Origin: an uncultured Bacteroidota bacterium
GTDB lineage: Bacteria > Bacteroidota > Bacteroidia > Chitinophagales > LD1
Direction of reading: 5' to 3'
Assembly: GCA_903889265.1 (NCBI GenBank)
Contig: CAISWS010000425.1
Location: 1-33,178 of the forward strand
Length of the DNA: 33,178 bases
Shown: positions 1 through 9,536 of the stretch, piece after piece
How positions within the stretch are numbered: position 1 is the first letter of the stretch
How the letters are laid out: every line of letters begins with the position of its first letter
The notes under the pieces: model-generated
The model's input: only the letters and a program-made list of their open reading frames with translations
What the model was told of the DNA's origin: nothing
Database searches by the model: none
Made by a program: the position numbers and the translations under genes

Positions 1-132
1 ATTTTTTACCGGTTTGAGGTTAAATGGCCGGAGGAGAATAAAATAGTGTGGGGCAATGTAAAGCTGATTGTTTTTTTGAACCACACCTCGCTTTTCGAAA
101 TTCTTCCTGACTTCGTCACTTTTGAAAAGTGA
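1..132 (+). pseudogene. Partial/truncated acyltransferase-like (PlsC-type) reading frame interrupted by the IS element
   Basis: Frame 1 is open from the window edge: IFYRFEVKWPEENKIVWGNVKLIVFLNHTSLFEILPDFVTFEK*. NHTSLFE resembles the NH(x4)D/E acyltransferase motif. The last residues are encoded inside the IS left end. Confidence 0.5.
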
Positions 133-1756
133 ATGCATTTTCGGGGCTGAAACCCTTGATAATCCTACATTCTTGTTTTTAAATTGGGTGTCCCAGCCTT
201 AAATTTGAGGGTGTTTGTTCGCAGAAAGAAGAATAAGAGTGGCATTATCAGTATTCAAATAATAGATAAAAGTGCTGGTAAGTATAAAATGGTTGAAACG
301 GTCGGGAGTTCAAGTGATCCTGAAACCATTGAGCGGCTATTTTCCAAAGCAAATAAGAGAATTGAAGTTCTGACAGGACAAAATAAGCTACCCTTCAATA
401 GACTTGCAGAGGCAGATTGGGTGAACACTTTTTTGCATGGCATTGAAAGATTAGAACTTGTAGGCCCTGAAATGCTACTGGGAAAACTTTACAATGAAAT
501 AGGTTTTGACGAGATAAAGGATGACTTATTGCGGCATTTAGTTATTGCAAGATTAGCTTATCCGGCAAGCAAGCTAAAAACGGTTGATTATCTCTATCAG
601 TATAAAGGCATTGAAATTGATATAAATAAGATATACCGGTATCTTGATAAGCTTCAGAAGCAACAAATGCAAAGGATACAGGCTATCAGCTATGAACATA
701 CAAGGAAAGTTTTGGGCAACCGGATTTCTATTGTTTTCTATGATGTTACTACACTTTACTTTGAAGCAGAAGATGAGGATGATTTGCGCAAAATCGGCTT
801 CTCTAAAGATGGAAAGCACCAACAACCACAAATTGTTTTAGGCTTGCTGGTAAGCTCAGGCGGCTATCCATTAGCATATGAAATCTTCGAAGGCAATACC
901 TTTGAAGGTCACACCATGATACCTGTAATTGAAGCTTTTAAAACTAAATACAAACTAAAACAACTGGTAATCGTGGCAGATGCAGGTCTCATGTCAGACA
1001 AGAACATCAGTTCACTAAAACTTCAGGGCTTTAAATATATTATCGGTGGCAGGATTAAAAACGAAACAGATATTGTAAAGAAACAAATCCTGGCAATGAA
1101 TCTTAAAGACGGAAAGAGCAAGGTCATTACCAAGCCTGATGGACAGCGCCTTATCGTTAGTTATGCCACTCAACGGGCAAAGAAGGATGCATATAACCGC
1201 CAGCGTGGTATAGCTAAACTTGAAAAGGCTGTTACCAGCGGAAAGCTTACCAAAAAGCAACTACACAACAGGGGCTATAATAAATATCTGAAAATGGATG
1301 GAGAGGTAACTATTGCCATTGACTACTCTAAGCTTGCGAAAGAAAAAAAATGGGATGGGCTTAAAGGATATATCACCAATACAGAGTTTAGCAAGGAAGA
1401 AATTATAGAAAATTATAAGCAACTCTGGATGATTGAAAAGACCTTCAGAATCTCCAAGACTGATTTACGCATCAGGCCGGTATATCATTATGTTAAGCGC
1501 AGGATTGAAGCACACATTTGCATCGCTTTCATTGCTTGCAAAATTTATAAAGAGCTTGAAAGGCAGCTTGCCGAAAAGAAATCTGAACTAAGCCCTGAGA
1601 AAGCTATAGATATTTTAAAAACCATGCATGCCCTTACCTTTATTACGCCCCACTCAAATACCAAATACACAAGATTGTTAATCAAAACGGAGGCCCAAAA
1701 AAATTTGATTGACCTGTTTGACCTATCTTGGGTGTCCCAGTGACGAAGACAGGAAG
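103..1756 (+). mobile_element. IS1634-family-like insertion sequence
   Basis: Near-perfect terminal inverted repeats CTTCCTGaCTTCGTCACT (103-120) and AGTGACGAAGaCAGGAAG (1739-1756), 17/18 matching, flank a complete transposase ORF. Confidence 0.75.
184..1743 (+). CDS. IS1634-like (IS4 superfamily, DDE) transposase
   Basis: 519 aa intact ORF. Features typical of this family: FYDVTTLYFE, IVADAGLMSDKNI, and C-terminal YKQLWMIEKTFRISKTDLRIRPVYH..RRIEAHICIAFIA (YREK-like region). TTG start. Confidence 0.85.
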   Translation: MGVPALNLRVFVRRKKNKSGIISIQIIDKSAGKYKMVETVGSSSDPETIERLFSKANKRIEVLTGQNKLPFNRLAEADWVNTFLHGIERLELVGPEMLLGKLYNEIGFDEIKDDLLRHLVIARLAYPASKLKTVDYLYQYKGIEIDINKIYRYLDKLQKQQMQRIQAISYEHTRKVLGNRISIVFYDVTTLYFEAEDEDDLRKIGFSKDGKHQQPQIVLGLLVSSGGYPLAYEIFEGNTFEGHTMIPVIEAFKTKYKLKQLVIVADAGLMSDKNISSLKLQGFKYIIGGRIKNETDIVKKQILAMNLKDGKSKVITKPDGQRLIVSYATQRAKKDAYNRQRGIAKLEKAVTSGKLTKKQLHNRGYNKYLKMDGEVTIAIDYSKLAKEKKWDGLKGYITNTEFSKEEIIENYKQLWMIEKTFRISKTDLRIRPVYHYVKRRIEAHICIAFIACKIYKELERQLAEKKSELSPEKAIDILKTMHALTFITPHSNTKYTRLLIKTEAQKNLIDLFDLSWVSQ

Positions 1757-1842
1757 GAGACCTTTAAACTTAACCGTCCCCTTTTTATTGGAAGTTACTG
1801 TTACAGGCATGGCGCTATTTATATTGTAAAACCTGCAAAGAA

Positions 1843-2181
1843 TTATTGCTTTTGGTAAACAACGCCGGATAGGGTCATTTCCCAAACACCGGCCGAATTT
1901 TTTGCTGGATACTGATTTATTTCAAAGGATTTAAGTCCAACAGATAAGTCGCTATTTTTTACCCGCGCTACACCTTGGGCTGATTGGAATTTGCCCCCGT
2001 TATCCTTTTCCCAATAACCATCGCTGCGGTTATCAATGCTTAAATGGTAGGTATAAACACCATCTGAACCGTTCCAGATACCAATAAAATAAGAATCAAC
2101 CCTTGCCGCCAGGTCATGACAACCTGAAAGGGTTAGCGTGGTTAAAACCAATAAAACAAAAACTTTAATGGGTTGTTTCAC
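1843..2181 (-). CDS. Small hypothetical lipoprotein
   Basis: Lipobox-like signal peptide MKQPIKVFVLLVLTTLTLSGC; 112 aa. Confidence 0.6.
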   Translation of the reverse strand: MKQPIKVFVLLVLTTLTLSGCHDLAARVDSYFIGIWNGSDGVYTYHLSIDNRSDGYWEKDNGGKFQSAQGVARVKNSDLSVGLKSFEINQYPAKNSAGVWEMTLSGVVYQKQ

Positions 2182-2301
2182 TTTATTATGGGTACGTAAA
2201 TATAGGGAAAGTATTTATTTTGAAACAAGCAGGAAGTGAATGTTAACAATTCGGGCGTGTTAGTATTTTGTTGTTTTAGACGGCTACCGACGATATACGC
2301 C

Positions 2302-2352
2302 GCTGCTTTAAACATATTGCAGATTGCCGTCTGTAAACCATTTTAAAGCAGC
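2302..2352. promoter_or_regulatory. Inverted repeat GCTGCTTTAAA-N29-TTTAAAGCAGC upstream of deoC (candidate operator)
   Basis: Perfect 11-bp arms at 2302-2312 and 2342-2352, adjacent to a TAnnTTTG match (TAATTTTG, 2354-2361). Confidence 0.45.
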
Positions 2353-2353
2353 T

Positions 2354-2361
2354 TAATTTTG
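2354..2361 (+). promoter_or_regulatory. Putative Bacteroidota -7 promoter element (TAnnTTTG) for deoC
   Basis: TAATTTTG matches TAnnTTTG and lies about 110 bp upstream of the deoC start. No well-spaced -33 box found. Confidence 0.3.
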
Positions 2362-2469
2362 TTTTGCCGGTTTCATGAGAAAAATGAGCAGCACATAAGT
2401 TCTATTTTTCTATTTTTATCTCGTGGCTAAGGCAATGTATTGTTGCCCTGCTGTTTAAGACTACTGAAA

Positions 2470-3114
2470 ATGAACCTTGCTTCAAAAATTGACCATACGC
2501 TGTTAAGGGCCGATGTTTCGGAAAAGGAGATAAAAAAGCTGTGCGCCGAGGCGAAGGAATATGGCTTTGCTGCTGTTTGTGTGCCACCCTATTTTGTGCG
2601 CAAATGCAAGCTTTGGCTTAAAGATACCAAGGTTAAAGTGGCAACAGTGGTGGGTTTTCCACTGGGATATTCCCATACTCCAGCCAAGGTAGAAGAGGCA
2701 AGGCGTGCGATAGATGAGGGTGCTGATGAGATAGACATGGTAATTAACATTATTGCGCTGAAAGCCGGCGACAGAAACTATCTGAAGAATGAACTTACAA
2801 GTGCTGCTACTATTGTACAATTGCGCGGAGGGAAACTGAAAGTGATACTGGAGACGGGGCTGTTAACCAAAGAGGAAATTATAACCGCCTGCGAGTTATG
2901 TAAGGAGTTGACAGTTGATTTTGTTAAAACCTCAACAGGTTTTGTAGAGCCGGGGGCAACAGTGGAAGTTATAAAGTTGTTGCGGGCTAATTTACCGCTT
3001 AGTATAAAGATAAAAGCCAGTGGAGGCATACGTACCAAAGAGTTTGCCATGCAACTGATTGAAGCGGGCGCCGACAGGTTAGGTTCATCGGCCAGCGTAA
3101 GTATCGTATCATAA
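2470..3114 (+). CDS. deoC: Deoxyribose-phosphate aldolase
   Basis: MNLASKIDHTLLRADVSEKEI, VVGFPLGYSHTPAKVEEARRAIDEGADEIDMVINI, DFVKTSTGF, IKASGGIRT. Start placed at the internal ATG. Confidence 0.93.
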   Translation: MNLASKIDHTLLRADVSEKEIKKLCAEAKEYGFAAVCVPPYFVRKCKLWLKDTKVKVATVVGFPLGYSHTPAKVEEARRAIDEGADEIDMVINIIALKAGDRNYLKNELTSAATIVQLRGGKLKVILETGLLTKEEIITACELCKELTVDFVKTSTGFVEPGATVEVIKLLRANLPLSIKIKASGGIRTKEFAMQLIEAGADRLGSSASVSIVS

Positions 3115-3144
3115 AAAAATTAACGGATTAATTTAAGTTGAACC

Positions 3145-3564
3145 ATGAAAGACCGGGGTATTTTTGTTTACGTGCCCATTTTATTATTTGCTGCAGGCCC
3201 TTTTTTTTGTAAGGCACAGGATACCGCAATTGTTTGCAACAAATATGCTGTTGTTAAGGAGAATGCAACTATTACAACCTTGGCGGGTAAGTATGATGAT
3301 TATAACAGGAAGAAGGAATTTGCCGATGGTTACCGGATACAGATAACATATACCGATGTGCGCTCAGAGGCGTATAAAAGCAAGGGGCAGATGTATAAAG
3401 ATTTTCCGGAACTGAACTCTTATGTGGAATATGAGCAACCTTATTTTAAACTGCGTATAGGTGATTTTAAAACCAGGCTTGAAGCCACCTATTTTATGCA
3501 GCAGGTAACGCCGCTTTATTCGGGGGCATTTATTGTAAAAGATAAGATAAGGATAAAGCAATGA
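3145..3564 (+). CDS. Secreted SPOR-domain protein
   Basis: Signal peptide followed by GYRIQITYTDVRSEAYKSKGQMYKDFPELNSYVEYEQPYFKLRIGDFKTRLEA, typical of the SPOR repeat. Confidence 0.7.
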   Translation: MKDRGIFVYVPILLFAAGPFFCKAQDTAIVCNKYAVVKENATITTLAGKYDDYNRKKEFADGYRIQITYTDVRSEAYKSKGQMYKDFPELNSYVEYEQPYFKLRIGDFKTRLEATYFMQQVTPLYSGAFIVKDKIRIKQ

Positions 3565-3683
3565 ACTTAATAAAGATAGTTATTGCGAATGCCGCTTTGG
3601 GTACGAAGCAATCTTGCATTTAAGTATTGTGCCAAAATAGGATACAGGTTTTTTTTCAACGCCCTGGGATTACCGGAACATTT

Positions 3684-4853
3684 ATGATTGAAAGAATAAA
3701 AAACCTTTCTGAAAAATATTTTCCCCGCGTTATTGAACTTCGCAGGCAGATACATGCTAATCCTGAACTAAGCTGGGAAGAATATGAGACTTCAAAACTG
3801 GTAGCTGCTGAGTTAAATAAGCTGCCCGGAATGTTGGTTACCACCGGAGTAGCCAAAACCGGGGTTGTTGGTATTTTAAAAGGAAATAATCCTGAGTCAA
3901 AATGCATCGCATTACGGGCAGATATGGATGCCCTGCCTATAGCTGAACAAAACGCACTTGAGTACTGTTCGAAAAAAGAAGGCAAAATGCACGCCTGCGG
4001 ACACGATGTGCATACCTCTAATTTATTAGGGGTGGCGATGATACTTTCGGAGTTAAAAAGCGAGATAGAAGGAACTGTTAAGTTTATCTTTCAACCCAGC
4101 GAGGAGAAAATTCCGAGTGGGGCAGAGGCCATGATTAATGCCGGCGTACTTGAAAACCCGAAGCCTGCAAAAATATTTGGACTACATGTTTCGCCGGAAC
4201 TGGAAGCCGGTTTGGTTGGCTTTCATGGCGGCAGGTTTATGGCATCGAGCGACGAAATTTATTTGACGGTTATTGGCAAGGGTGGGCATGCGGCACAGCC
4301 ACAAAACGTTATAAACCCGCTATTAATTGCTGTTGAGATTTTACTGGCACTAAAACCACTTACTGATTTGAATGTGCCTACCGTTCTTGCGTTCGGAAAA
4401 ATTGAAGGTAAGGGGGCAACCAATGTGATACCCGATAAGGTTGAGCTTGCCGGAACCTTGAGATGTTTTGATGAAAGACTACGCGCTGAAAGGCATGAAA
4501 AAATAAAAGCCATTTGCGAAAGTGTGGCACAACAGCAGGGTGGAAGTTGTAAGGTAAATATATTGAAGGGTTATCCGGTGTTGGTGAACAACGAGGTAGT
4601 TACTTCTTCGGCGCAAAAGTCGGCTGTAGCGTTTATGGGTAAGGAGCACGTTATAGAAATGCCAATAAGAATGGGAAGTGAGGATTTTGCGTACTACACG
4701 CACCAAATACCTGCTTGTTTTTACAGGTTGGGTGTGGGCAATGCAAAAAAGGGAATTACGTCAGGCATACATACGCCAACTTTTAATATTGATGAAGATG
4801 CCTTAAAGGCAAGCATTGGGTTGATGAGTTGGCTTGCTTTGGATAGAAGCTAG
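3684..4853 (+). CDS. M20-family amidohydrolase/carboxypeptidase
   Basis: LRRQIHANPELSWEEYET, ALRADMDALPI, MHACGHDVHTS, FQPSEE, MGSEDFAYY. Start at the internal ATG. Confidence 0.9.
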   Translation: MIERIKNLSEKYFPRVIELRRQIHANPELSWEEYETSKLVAAELNKLPGMLVTTGVAKTGVVGILKGNNPESKCIALRADMDALPIAEQNALEYCSKKEGKMHACGHDVHTSNLLGVAMILSELKSEIEGTVKFIFQPSEEKIPSGAEAMINAGVLENPKPAKIFGLHVSPELEAGLVGFHGGRFMASSDEIYLTVIGKGGHAAQPQNVINPLLIAVEILLALKPLTDLNVPTVLAFGKIEGKGATNVIPDKVELAGTLRCFDERLRAERHEKIKAICESVAQQQGGSCKVNILKGYPVLVNNEVVTSSAQKSAVAFMGKEHVIEMPIRMGSEDFAYYTHQIPACFYRLGVGNAKKGITSGIHTPTFNIDEDALKASIGLMSWLALDRS

Positions 4854-4923
4854 ATATTAGAACCAAGAGCCATGATTACGATACTGCCTCTGTTGGATCC
4901 TGATTCAACGCTTTTGTATCTGT

Positions 4924-5805
4924 TTACCCAAACAAAGTGCTTGATAAATACCGGTCACCTCTGTCGCAAATAATCGCTACTACTACACCTTCATCAATTT
5001 CGGCTATTAGTTTGGTGGCAATGGCTACAGCGCCACCGCTGCTCATGCCGCAGAATACTCCTTCCACACGGGCAAGTTTGCGGGTCATTTCTGTGGCTTC
5101 TGCTTCTGAAATATCAATAACCCGGTCTACACGTTGTGGTTCAAATATTTTAGGAAGATATTCTTTGGGCCATCTTCTGATACCGGGTATGCGCGAGCCA
5201 TCGGTTGGCTGGGCGCCTATAATCTGAATGTTGTTATTTTTTTCTTTTAAAAACCTGGATACGCCCATGATGGTACCGGTAGTGCCCATGGATGAAACAA
5301 AGTGGGTAATTTTTCCATCTGTATCGCGCCATATTTCGGGGCCGGTGGTGCGGTAGTGGGCCCCGTAATTATCAGGGTTGGCAAACTGATTAAGCATCAG
5401 GTAACCGCCTTTGGCAACCTGGACATGGGCATAGTCTATAGCGCCTTCCATGCTGGCAGCACCGGGGGTTAGCGTTACTTTGGCACCAAAGGCTTCCATG
5501 GTAAGCACCCGCTCGCGGGTTGAGTTATCGGGCATTACCAGTTCTATTTCAACGCCACACAAACGGGCAATCATAGCAAGGGCTATACCGGTGTTGCCAC
5601 TGGTGGCTTCAACCAGTTTCATACCGGGTTTTAATTCGCCACGGTCTATGGCACCTTTTATCATGCCATAAGCTGCCCGGTCTTTTACACTTCCGCCGGG
5701 GTTATCGCCTTCAAGCTTGCCGTATAGTTTAACGCCGGGCTTATTGTGCAGTTTGTTTAGTTCTACCAGTGGGGTGTTGCCAATAAGGTCTAACAATGTT
5801 GCCAT
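4924..5805 (-). CDS. cysM: Cysteine synthase (O-acetylserine sulfhydrylase, CysM type)
   Basis: IGNTPLVEL, GGSVKDRAAYGMI, EATSGNTGIALAMIA, GTTGTIMGVSRFLKE, CDRGDRYLSSTLF. Confidence 0.9.
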   Translation of the reverse strand: MATLLDLIGNTPLVELNKLHNKPGVKLYGKLEGDNPGGSVKDRAAYGMIKGAIDRGELKPGMKLVEATSGNTGIALAMIARLCGVEIELVMPDNSTRERVLTMEAFGAKVTLTPGAASMEGAIDYAHVQVAKGGYLMLNQFANPDNYGAHYRTTGPEIWRDTDGKITHFVSSMGTTGTIMGVSRFLKEKNNNIQIIGAQPTDGSRIPGIRRWPKEYLPKIFEPQRVDRVIDISEAEATEMTRKLARVEGVFCGMSSGGAVAIATKLIAEIDEGVVVAIICDRGDRYLSSTLFG

Positions 5806-5969
5806 GTATTACATTTTGAGGGTAGCCAAAAATATAGAATTACGACCCCTCTGCCAAACCTAAGCGTAATGGGATTGTTTAAAATAACAGCAAGGCTCAG
5901 GTACGCCATTATTCCGGACTAAAGGGCATAATTTTAACAATTCAAGGAAATTAACACTAAACATGACTA

Positions 5970-5996
5970 AACTTAGTGTCCTGATTACACTAAGTT
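5970..5996. promoter_or_regulatory. Perfect inverted repeat AACTTAGTGT-N7-ACACTAAGTT upstream of gap
   Basis: 10-bp arms at 5970-5979 and 5987-5996. A third half-site ACACTAA lies at 5954-5960. Confidence 0.5.
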
Positions 5997-6001
5997 AATA
6001 A

Positions 6002-7111
<1,110 letters not shown>

Positions 7112-7121
7112 TTCCAAATTA

Positions 7122-7754
7122 CTAACGGGTATTTATGGCATGCATAAATTCTTCCCGGGATATAAACCTGGCACCCATGCTTTCTAGATGCGGGGTGTGA
7201 ACCTGGCAATCTATCAGATTAAATTTACCTGCCTGACAAAGGGCAATAAGAGCGAGTTTGGAAGTATTAGGCGCTTTGCTGAACATGCTTTCGCCGCAGA
7301 AAACTTTGTTTACTATTACGCCATACAGGCCGCCAACAAGTTCATCTCCGTTCCGTACCTCAACTGATTGGGCTATATTTTTTTGATGCAACCGGACATA
7401 GGCTTGTATCATATCATCGTGAATCCAGGTACCAAGCTGGCCTTTGCGTGATATGGTGGAGCAATTTTTCATCACCCCTTCAAAATCAGTATTCCACTTT
7501 ACCTGGTACTTGTTTGTTTTTATCAACTGTTTCATGCTGTGCGAAACGCGGACTTCATTGGGCATTAAAACAAACCGCTGATGCGGGCTATACCACAAAA
7601 TTTGCTCGCCTTTGGCATACCAGGGGAAGATGCCGTTTTGATAAGCCAGCTTTAAACGCTCTACCGATAAATCACCACCAATGGCCAGCAGGCCGTCTTC
7701 ATCGGCCAATGCGGGGTTGGGGAAAATAAGTTTGGAGCTGAGTTGGAAAAACAT
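7122..7754 (-). CDS. aat: Leucyl/phenylalanyl-tRNA--protein transferase
   Basis: FPNPALADEDGLLAIGGDLSVERLKLAYQNGIFPWY, ILWYSPHQRFVL, SVEVRNGDELVGGLYGV, FCGESMFSKAPNTSKLAL. Confidence 0.95.
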   Translation of the reverse strand: MFFQLSSKLIFPNPALADEDGLLAIGGDLSVERLKLAYQNGIFPWYAKGEQILWYSPHQRFVLMPNEVRVSHSMKQLIKTNKYQVKWNTDFEGVMKNCSTISRKGQLGTWIHDDMIQAYVRLHQKNIAQSVEVRNGDELVGGLYGVIVNKVFCGESMFSKAPNTSKLALIALCQAGKFNLIDCQVHTPHLESMGARFISREEFMHAINTR

Positions 7755-7921
7755 GCGGCGAAGTTGGGGAAACGCACTAATTATTTTGCAAATAATTTAC
7801 AATCAACTCGATACTCAAAGTTACGGGTTCTCTTTCGTAGAAAATTAATGGGTATGATAAACTGCTTCAATAGTTGGTTCCGTGAGGGTGCCACATAAAT
7901 TTTTATTTTTGCACCCGCTTT

Positions 7922-8563
7922 ATGAGTAAGCCCGATAAAAACATTTTCCCGATACACGATAAGTTGCTGGATAGAAACAGCAAGGAGCAGTTGCTGAAGC
8001 AGCACAGCAAAGTGCTATGGTTTACGGGCTTATCGGGCTCGGGTAAAAGCACCATTGCTAATGGGGTGGAGAATGAATTGCATCATTTAGGGCATTTAAC
8101 TATGCTACTGGATGGCGACAATGTAAGAGCGGGAATTAATAATAACCTGGGCTTTTCGGAAGAGGACCGAAAAGAAAATATCAGGCGCATTGCAGAAGTA
8201 GCCAAATTATTGATGGAAGGCGGGGTAATAACCATTTGCTGTTTTGTAAGCCCAAGCGAGGAGTTGAGAGAGATGGCCCGTGGTATAATAGGAAAGGATG
8301 ATTTTATTGAAATTTATGTAAACACCCCGGTTGAGGTTTGTGAGCAGCGCGATGTAAAGGGCCTTTATGCCAAAGCGAGGAGAGGGGAGATTAAAGATTT
8401 TACCGGTGTAAATGCGCCGTTTGAAGAACCCGTAAATGCGGATATAGTTTTGCAGTCGGGCAATATGAGTATATATGACTGCGTTAAGCTTGTTCTGGAA
8501 AATGTGATACCGAAGATTGGATATGTGAAAACGGATAAGAAGGACGATTTTTTTGTCATTTAA
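7922..8563 (+). CDS. cysC: Adenylyl-sulfate kinase
   Basis: WFTGLSGSGKSTIANGVE (P-loop), LLDGDNVRAGINNNLGFSEEDRKENIRRIAEVAKL, DVKGLYAKARRGEIKDFTGV. Confidence 0.95.
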   Translation: MSKPDKNIFPIHDKLLDRNSKEQLLKQHSKVLWFTGLSGSGKSTIANGVENELHHLGHLTMLLDGDNVRAGINNNLGFSEEDRKENIRRIAEVAKLLMEGGVITICCFVSPSEELREMARGIIGKDDFIEIYVNTPVEVCEQRDVKGLYAKARRGEIKDFTGVNAPFEEPVNADIVLQSGNMSIYDCVKLVLENVIPKIGYVKTDKKDDFFVI

Positions 8564-8586
8564 CCTACTAAATATATAGACTGATA

Positions 8587-9489
8587 ATGTCTTATACATT
8601 GAATCATTTAAAAACGCTGGAGTCGGAATCAATTTTCATTTTACGTGAAGTGGCAGCGCAGTTTCAAAACCCCGCTATTTTGTTTAGTGGAGGCAAGGAT
8701 TCAATACTTGTTACCTACCTTGCAAAAAAGGCATTTTGCCCTGCAGCCATACCGTTTCCGTTAGTGCATATTGATACCGGGCATAACTTTGCTGAAACGC
8801 TTCAATACCGGGATAAGCTGGTAGAGAAACTGGATGCCAAACTGATTGTAGGCTCAGTGCAGGATAGTATTGACCATGGGAGAGTAGCAGAGGAGAAGGG
8901 CTACAATGCTTCGCGCATAAGGCTGCAAACAACTACGCTGCTGGATATTATTGAAAAGTACAAATTTGACGCCTGCATAGGTGGTGCACGGCGAGATGAG
9001 GAGAAGGCAAGGGCCAAAGAACGTTTCTTTTCGCACCGCGATGAGTTTGGCCAGTGGGACCCTAAGAACCAGCGCCCTGAGCTTTGGAATTTGTTTAATG
9101 GCAGAATGCATCAGGGAGAGAACTTCAGGGTATTTCCGATATCTAACTGGACAGAACTGGACGTTTGGCAATACCTGGCGATGGAGGGCATTGATATGCC
9201 TTCGCTATATTTTTCGCATAAACGCAGGGTGTTTTTCAGAGACGGGGCCTGGCTGGCAGAAAGCCCGAATATACCCATGCGGCCTACGGAAGTTGTTGAA
9301 GAAAAGGTGGTGCGTTTCAGAACCATAGGTGATATTACTTCAACCGGTGCCTCGCTCTCGACGGCCTCAACATTAAATGATATTATACAGGAAGTAGCTG
9401 CCACACGTGTAACTGAACGAGGTGGACGAGCGGACGACAAGAGAAGTGAAACAAGTATGGAGGACCGGAAGAAGGAAGGATATTTTTAG
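8587..9489 (+). CDS. cysD: Sulfate adenylyltransferase subunit 2
   Basis: LNHLKTLESESIFILREVAAQFQNPAILFSGGKDSI, GGARRDEEKARAKERFFS, FPISNWTELDVWQYL, ends MEDRKKEGYF. Confidence 0.95.
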   Translation: MSYTLNHLKTLESESIFILREVAAQFQNPAILFSGGKDSILVTYLAKKAFCPAAIPFPLVHIDTGHNFAETLQYRDKLVEKLDAKLIVGSVQDSIDHGRVAEEKGYNASRIRLQTTTLLDIIEKYKFDACIGGARRDEEKARAKERFFSHRDEFGQWDPKNQRPELWNLFNGRMHQGENFRVFPISNWTELDVWQYLAMEGIDMPSLYFSHKRRVFFRDGAWLAESPNIPMRPTEVVEEKVVRFRTIGDITSTGASLSTASTLNDIIQEVAATRVTERGGRADDKRSETSMEDRKKEGYF

Positions 9490-9517
9490 CCCCTCCCATC
9501 CCTGAAGGGGATGCTAA
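9487..9517. repeat. Short palindrome spanning the cysD stop codon in the cysD-cysN gap
   Basis: TAGCCCCTcccatccctgaAGGGGatGCTA: arms CCCCT/AGGGG nested in TAGC/GCTA. Confidence 0.4.
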
Positions 9518-9536
9518 AACCAAATGCAAAATAAAA

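Noticed and set aside
4937-5671. Plus-strand ORFs inside cysM
   Set aside because: Antisense to a well supported cysteine synthase; low-complexity Ser/Ala/Pro composition typical of shadow ORFs.
7904-7911. TATTTTTG as the cysC promoter -7 element
   Set aside because: Matches TAnnTTTG but would give an almost leaderless transcript, and the nearest TTG (7874-7876) is 27 bp away, too far for the usual spacing.
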